Source of the DNA: Sorghum bicolor
Lineage: Eukaryota > Streptophyta > Magnoliopsida > Poales > Poaceae
Length of the DNA: 64,000 nucleotides
Direction of reading: 5' to 3'
Assembly: GCF_000003195.3 (NCBI RefSeq)
Contig: NC_012873.2
Coordinates: 45,847,022-45,911,021 of the forward strand
Shown here: positions 58,758 to 64,000 of the stretch, one piece after another
Layout of the letters: every line of letters begins with the position of its first letter
Position numbering within the stretch: position 1 is the first letter of the stretch
Notes under the pieces: model-generated
What the model was told of the DNA's origin: nothing
What the model saw: only the letters and a program-made list of their open reading frames with translations
Databases searched by the model: none
Made by a program: the position numbers and the translations under genes

Positions 58758-61700
58758 TGTAACACTCCTAGTGTTAGCTTGCATGTTAACCATGAGCATT
58801 GCATCAACATAAGCATCATCATGCTCATTCATAAGCATCTATCATGATCACATGTCATCTTATGTATACCATGTATGACTGAATTGCTTGTGTGACTTGA
58901 ATTGAGTGGCTATAAGGGGTAACCAATGCAAACAAGTGTACATTGTCTTCCAAAATACTTCAATCATGTTTAGAATATCATTTGGAGCAATCCATGTTGA
59001 AGGTTTTGGCCAAAAATGCCTTTAGGTTAGGGTTAAACCTAGAATGGCTTATTTTGGCTCCTAGACCTCTTTTCAAAGATGTTTTATGAAACTGGTGTTC
59101 GAGACTTTGCATGTCTTTGACACCTAAAGCAAAGTTGTAGAGAATTTCATAAGCTACAAAAGTTGTGTTGATGACGTTTTATGAAAAAGCTTAGAACACA
59201 TCCAAAATTCACTCACAAGCCAAAAATCAGGGCTGATTTCATACTTAGCCGAATTTGGCTAAGTGTTGGATCACGCAGTTTCGAGGTAGGGTTGTTTGGA
59301 GCTTTGTAGTTTGAAATCCAGACCGAGTTAGACTTTGATCTTGTAATCAAAGTTGTAGAACTCGCGTAGCTCTGTCCAGAGGATCAAATCCCAGCCAAAA
59401 CCACCGAGTAAGCTGAGAGTAAAATGTCGACGAACTTCGGGATTCAGTCACTGGCCATGGCGACTGAATCGCCCGATTCAGTTTGGACAGAAGCCACCCG
59501 CCGCCGCGTGTCCGGCCACCTGTCGACCGTACGCCATCGACGACCCTGTCTGTCAGCTCCCACGGCGTCTCCAAGTCGCCACGCACCGAGTGGACGCCTC
59601 AGACGCGCTCTCCACTCGCTCAGCGCAGCACATTTCGCTCCGCCGTCGCCTCGGTGAGCTCCGCCGTGCTTCGGCGAGCTTCTCCGGTCGTTCCACCGCG
59701 TCTCCGGCCAAGCCAGCCCGTCCAGAGCTCCGCCTTGACGTCCTCTACCTCGACGTCCACTCCATTCCCTTAGCCGAGCACCGGTGAGGTCACATTGTCA
59801 TCTCCGTCGCGAGCTTCACCTCGCCGGAGTTCACAGAGATCACCGGCAACGTGGCCAGACCTCTCTGGTTCACCTCTGGCCGTGATTCTTCTTCCTATAG
59901 CTTCGCCTTAAGCTGCTCTTGCTCGTCCGCAACCTCTACCGCGTCGCCGTTGCCTGGATCCGCCGGCGTATCGCCGCGCAGCGCCGCCGCTCCGCCATTC
60001 CCGACGGCGAGCACCCTAGAGTCCAGTAGAGCGCGCGTAAAGTAGGTCAACAGAGTCGCCTTGATGAGAGGAACACGTAGGTGCCCTTGGATCCGGCCGA
60101 GACCTCGTCGTCGTCGAGCTTCGCCGGCGACGAGCATCTCCCCTGTCCCCGTCTCACTGACGCGTGGGTCCCGGATGTCAGCCTCTCTGTGTCACCCCCT
60201 CTGGTTCACTGTTGTGCAGAGCCAAAGCTATTTTTGTAAAATTCATATCTGGAGTTTTAGAGATCCAAATGTGGCGATTCCAATTTTGCTAGGTTCCAGC
60301 AGAATTCTAGTTTTTAATAAAAATATGAAACATGCCATGTTTTTGCAGAAATAAATAGATATAAATTAATCTTGGTTTTTCAGTGAGTAATTATATCTTG
60401 AGATCTGTTGATCTGCTGGCCATGCAAATTTAGGGAGTTGTTACTTATGTTATGTTTAGGCTCTGATAAATTTTTCAAGATTTTTGGAAGCCTGTTTAAG
60501 AAGTTAAAAATAATTCTTGCTTAAATAGGAGTTTCTTGTGATATTTTTAATAAATAGGTTATAGCACCTTTTGAGATGAAACTTGCTGAGTGTTGTACTT
60601 ATGAGTAGACAAAGCAAGTAAAAATCTGAAATCTGTTGTTTGACACTTTTTGATAGGGTTTCACATTTATGCCTTGCATGCCTATAATAACTTGTTATTT
60701 TTATACCTCACAATGTGTACATGCAAATGTTCTGAAAATTTTACAGTGACTTTATGTTAGAATAAGAAGCTTGCTGTGATTTTCTTAGGATTTTTGGAAC
60801 AATTGGAGTATATGTTCATTAAATCACCTTAATACTTACATAAATGGAAAAGGTGATGATAGAAATAGTTTTAGACCTTGCCATGATGTTTTCTGGTGTT
60901 TCTTAGATATGCTCTATCTACTGGTGCAATTGGATTGTTCCTTTGATACATTCTTAATATGTGCAAAATATTATTTTAGCTATTTTTGCCTTTCCTAGAG
61001 CATTTCTGTACAAGCTGATAGCAATTGATTAAGAACTTTATGAAGATGATGTTTTCTGGGAAGCTTGTTTACAACAAACTTGTAGCTAACTTACTGATCT
61101 ACTTCGTGTCCGAATTTCATGACATGTGGCTAAGTAGTTTGAAAGTTATGCATGTTGCAAGTAGCTGCTGCAAAGTGCTTGCTCTCTGGATTTTCCAGAG
61201 CAGCCAGCCAACTTTGTATGTTTTAGCATATTTCGATTGGGAATCATGCTGGGATGTCTAAAAATGAATTGTAGACAATTTACTAAGCTTTCCAGAAAGT
61301 ACTTACTTGCTTAGTTTGGTTAACTGATGCTTAAGTTATGGCTAAAACTTGTGACTGGTTGGCTTGTCTACTAAACCAGTGGCTGAGTAGGAATAACTAG
61401 AATTTGTTTAACTTGTCCAATTAGTCTCTCTACCAGAGAAGAAGTATGTACTTGCTTGTTATTCCATGATTCACTTAATCTTAGAAGTTTGCACTCATGT
61501 TATATCTTGTTTTATGTCCATTTGGCTCCTCATCATGACATCATGCATCATATGTGCATTCCCTATATTCATCTCCTTGTCATGCATCCATAGGTGTACC
61601 CAAGGGAGTGACGGTGCTGGAGTTCGAGTTGCCGGAGCCGGAAGGACAGCAAGGGGAGCCACCTCAAGGAGCTGAGGAGGAGGAGGATTTGCCGGAGTGC

Positions 61701-63266
61701 CCTGACCACCGTCCCTCTACTTACGTTGAAAGCAAGCCCCAGAGCATTATAAGCCTCCTACTATTTTGAGTATCATGTTCAGCTATCAAATGACTATGGT
61801 TTATATTGTTGCATTAAGTGGTAGGCGTTGATATTACACCCTTGCTGCATAATGACTACCTTGTCCACCTTAAACATTACCAAAGTAGGTCCAGGATCGA
61901 AGTAATGCTTAGCCATGCTTAGCTCGGTAGAAGCCGGGTGATTTTCTGTCACCTGCGAGAGATAAGTGGATGATGATCACGGTTGGCTATATTTGCTATC
62001 GTGGAAATAACCATGTGTTAATAATGAATTTGAGACCGGGCGGGATGACGATAGTGCAGCAACAAGGCATGGAGGTCTTGGGTGTGAATCTATCCCCGTC
62101 TGTGTCGTTTAAGGACCGAATCGTTGTACGTCCCCGTGTCATGTTGAACGCATGCCTATCACTTAGTTGGCCGGATAAGTCGTTCCGACCGCGAAGCCTA
62201 CGAGTGCAACTCAGGCCGGATACCCCGTTCTGTATGAGTGCGCACCCCGGTTGGTAGCAAGGATGTGCGGGGAGTCAATGGCGTAAGCCCAGGTGTCAGG
62301 TTAGAGTCCTGCCCTGGCAGATTGGCGGTCCCTGGGGGTGCGGCACTGGACGGACCCGCGACTTGGTCCGGAGTTGTGCTAAAGGTGATCCGAGCTGCCG
62401 TCATGAAGTACGCTTGGGTGAGTGTTAGGGATACCCCTCCAGCTGGATAGGAATCGATTCGAATCGCTGTCTCTCCCGGATAGTGAGAACTTGACTTGGG
62501 CAGCGGCAACGTAGAACTCACTAAATAAACTTAATGGTTATGTTGAGAATGATGATAGCTATGTGAAAATCTGGATATGGTTATTATTGGAATGCTTAGT
62601 TAACCAAGTGTATGCTTAGACTAGGTGCTAATCTAGTGGATAGTTGTTAAGTAACGAACCTGCTGCTGAAATTTGATAAATAAGCTACTTACAACAAAGG
62701 CTTTTATGCAAAAGGTGAGTCAAACCAGTCCACTAAGATCAGCCTTGCATACTCCTTGGTGTCACTTTATTTCTGGTTTATGACGGGTAAGTCTAGCTGA
62801 GTACATTCTCGTACTCAGGGTTTTATTTACCCCTGTTGCAGATGTTGTCGTCTATCACGGCTATTGCGCTAACTGTCATCACCCAGCTGCGGATGATGAA
62901 TAGATCATGGGCGTGATCACCTCCTTTATCTTCAGTTGTGCTTTTGTTGGGACTTGACCATGGAACTGGCATGTATTATAAACTGAGTTGGTGTTGTTTC
63001 AAAACTACTTTGTTTCCGCTACTGCTATGGTTTGTAATAACCTGTTTTAAACTCTGATGTGATGTAAAACTATGTTCTGTGATGAATGTTGTAATCTGTG
63101 ATGGTGATGCTTGATCATGTACGATCTTGGTTGTATGTTGGTTGAATCGAGGTCTTTTGAGATTTCGTCGGACTACCGGGTTTATATGGGTTCAAGTCCA
63201 TTGGCTTGACCGCCTCCGTGGTCGCTAATTCACTTGAATTCTTATAAATTGGACGGTTCTGTTACA
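58758..63266 (+). repeat. 5' LTR of the chromovirus-type element (4509 bp)
   Basis: Starts TGTAACACTCC, ends CTGTTACA, with the PBS two bases on. It is the same family as the solo LTR at 24079-28667: shared CTTAGTTGGCCGGATAA, GGGTGATTTTCTGTCACCTG and the terminal GGACGGTTCTG region. A GC-rich block lies at 59480-60170. No protein domain is recognised in its ORFs. Confidence 0.9.
62787..62841 (+). promoter_or_regulatory. Conserved LTR hairpin between splice-like signals
   Basis: GGGTAAGTCT, then the perfect inverted repeat CTGAGTAC-attctc-GTACTCAG (62797-62818), then CTGTTGCAG, about 425 bases before the LTR end. Confidence 0.7.
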
Positions 63267-63268
63267 GC

Positions 63269-63280
63269 TGGCATCAGAGC
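63269..63280 (+). other. Primer binding site of the chromovirus-type element
   Basis: TGGCATCAGAGC, one base different from the usual TGGTATCAGAGC initiator-Met PBS, two bases after the LTR. Confidence 0.85.
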
Positions 63281-63479
63281 AAGATTAAGCATTTAACCAT
63301 CATAGATGTATTTAAAAACAAATGAATTTGGTTTTCCCAAGCTAATTTGGCAAAATTAAGCTATATGTAGGGCTGTTTTAAAAATGTTTTGATAACTTAT
63401 ACCATGCCAGTGGTCATACCCTTTATGCCCATATAAGGACTTCTAGGTGGCTTAATATTACTAACATGGGGGTTTTTCC

Positions 63480-63681
63480 TTTCGTCGTCCATATGGCGTG
63501 CAATTATATGGATACCGCTTACTTAAGTGGTAATGAATGGATCACATATCTCTACGCCATGGTAAGCATTGTTTGTTTTCTTTCGTCGTCCATACGGCGT
63601 GAAATTGTATGGATGCCACTTGCTTGAGTGGTAATGTATGGATCTATATGCCTCTACGCTACGGTAAGTGTGAGCTGTGAG
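63480..63681. repeat. Two tandem copies of an about 101-bp leader unit
   Basis: TTTCGTCGTCCATA-GGCGTG ... GTGGTAATG-ATGGATC ... CTCTACGC-A-GGTAAG occurs at 63480 and again at 63581, with scattered substitutions. Located in the retroelement leader, upstream of where gag should begin. Confidence 0.85.
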
Positions 63682-64000
63682 AGCATGACCGTCCAACCGT
63701 CGGTCTAGGGGAGTGTTAGCTGTGGTTACTGAAATATTTACATGTTTCACACATGTATATATGAAGTACTTAATTGTGGGTAGTAGGTGCAGCCATGTGT
63801 ACATATTTGATGTATATGTGGGTGTATCCCAAATGGGTAGTGTGCTGCGGTATATGTTCGGGAATATATACCGGAGTACCTAGCTTGATTGATTGTTGAT
63901 TAGATTTACATTTCTGCACTTATATTATTGTGGGGCTGGGCTGAAATGAAATTTTCTGCAGGTACACTAACAACGAAACGTGTAGACCGTGTAGTTGCGT

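Larger units (their letters stand above)
38653..64000 (-). mobile_element. CACTA-C: second copy of the CACTA-B family, right end outside window
   Basis: The left end is degenerate (TACTAGCGGTTCGC at 38653), followed by the same subterminal array as CACTA-B. Collinear segments: 38680-42251 matches about 10590-14165; 56037-57513 matches about 14173-15600; 58041-58757 matches about 16199-16895. They are separated by a Copia element, an assembly gap and a gypsy element. By eye the shared parts are well over 90 percent identical. The tnp2 gene should lie beyond the right edge. Confidence 0.87.
58758..64000 (+). mobile_element. Chromovirus-type Ty3/gypsy retrotransposon, 5' part only
   Basis: A 4.5-kb 5' LTR followed by a PBS and about 730 bases of leader. 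gag-pol would lie beyond the window. The long LTR, TGTAACA terminus and Met-type PBS suggest a Tekay/Del-like lineage; this is inference, since no protein is visible. Confidence 0.8.

Overview
This window looks like intergenic DNA from a large grass genome, probably a panicoid or andropogonoid member of the Poaceae. The evidence is the set of transposon families (Athila/Tat, SIRE-like Copia, chromovirus-type elements with 4-4.6 kb LTRs, CACTA elements with grass-style subterminal repeats, Tourist-, Stowaway- and hAT-type elements), introns with GT/AG borders, and a 527-base run of N typical of a draft assembly. I recognise no ordinary host gene. Every coding region I can support belongs to a mobile element, and most are broken. 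There are no rRNA genes, bacterial operons or CRISPR arrays.

Layout. 1-7861: most of a minus-strand Athila/Tat (Ty3/gypsy) element with a 5' LTR, PBS, gag, a long pol ORF and an extra downstream ORF with its own TATA box; its 3' LTR lies left of the window. It is inserted (flank CATAC) in the tnp2 transposase pseudogene of a first CACTA element, CACTA-A, whose right end is at 9975. 10563-29125: a complete 18.6-kb CACTA element, CACTA-B, flanked by ATT. It carries two minus-strand genes: a TNP2 transposase, and a second gene joining an En/Spm-type Transposase_24-like region to a Ulp1-like cysteine protease. CACTA-B is interrupted by a 5'-truncated L1-type LINE and a 4.6-kb solo LTR.

29126-38652: spacer with four small DNA transposons whose borders can be fixed by target-site duplications, plus one short MITE: a Tourist-like MITE, two non-autonomous hAT elements, a small CACTA (CACTA-D), and a Pong/PIF-Harbinger relative with ORF1 remnants. 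38653-64000: a second copy of the CACTA-B family, CACTA-C, running off the right edge. It is split by a 13.8-kb non-autonomous SIRE-like Copia element (42252-56036), which itself contains a 4.05-kb solo LTR, and by a chromovirus-type retrotransposon whose 5' LTR starts at 58758 and whose body lies beyond the window.

How the parts fit. In CACTA-B/C both genes are read leftward from the right end. tnp2 starts at a TATA box next to the right subterminal repeats, and gene 2 starts at an internal TATA box beside a short cluster of the same ACAGGCGG motif, which suggests one element-encoded factor may bind all these places. The two copies have different lesions, so comparing them reveals the ancestral gene structure. 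Element borders given here come from matching target-site duplications and termini read directly; family names come from recognised motifs, without database searches.
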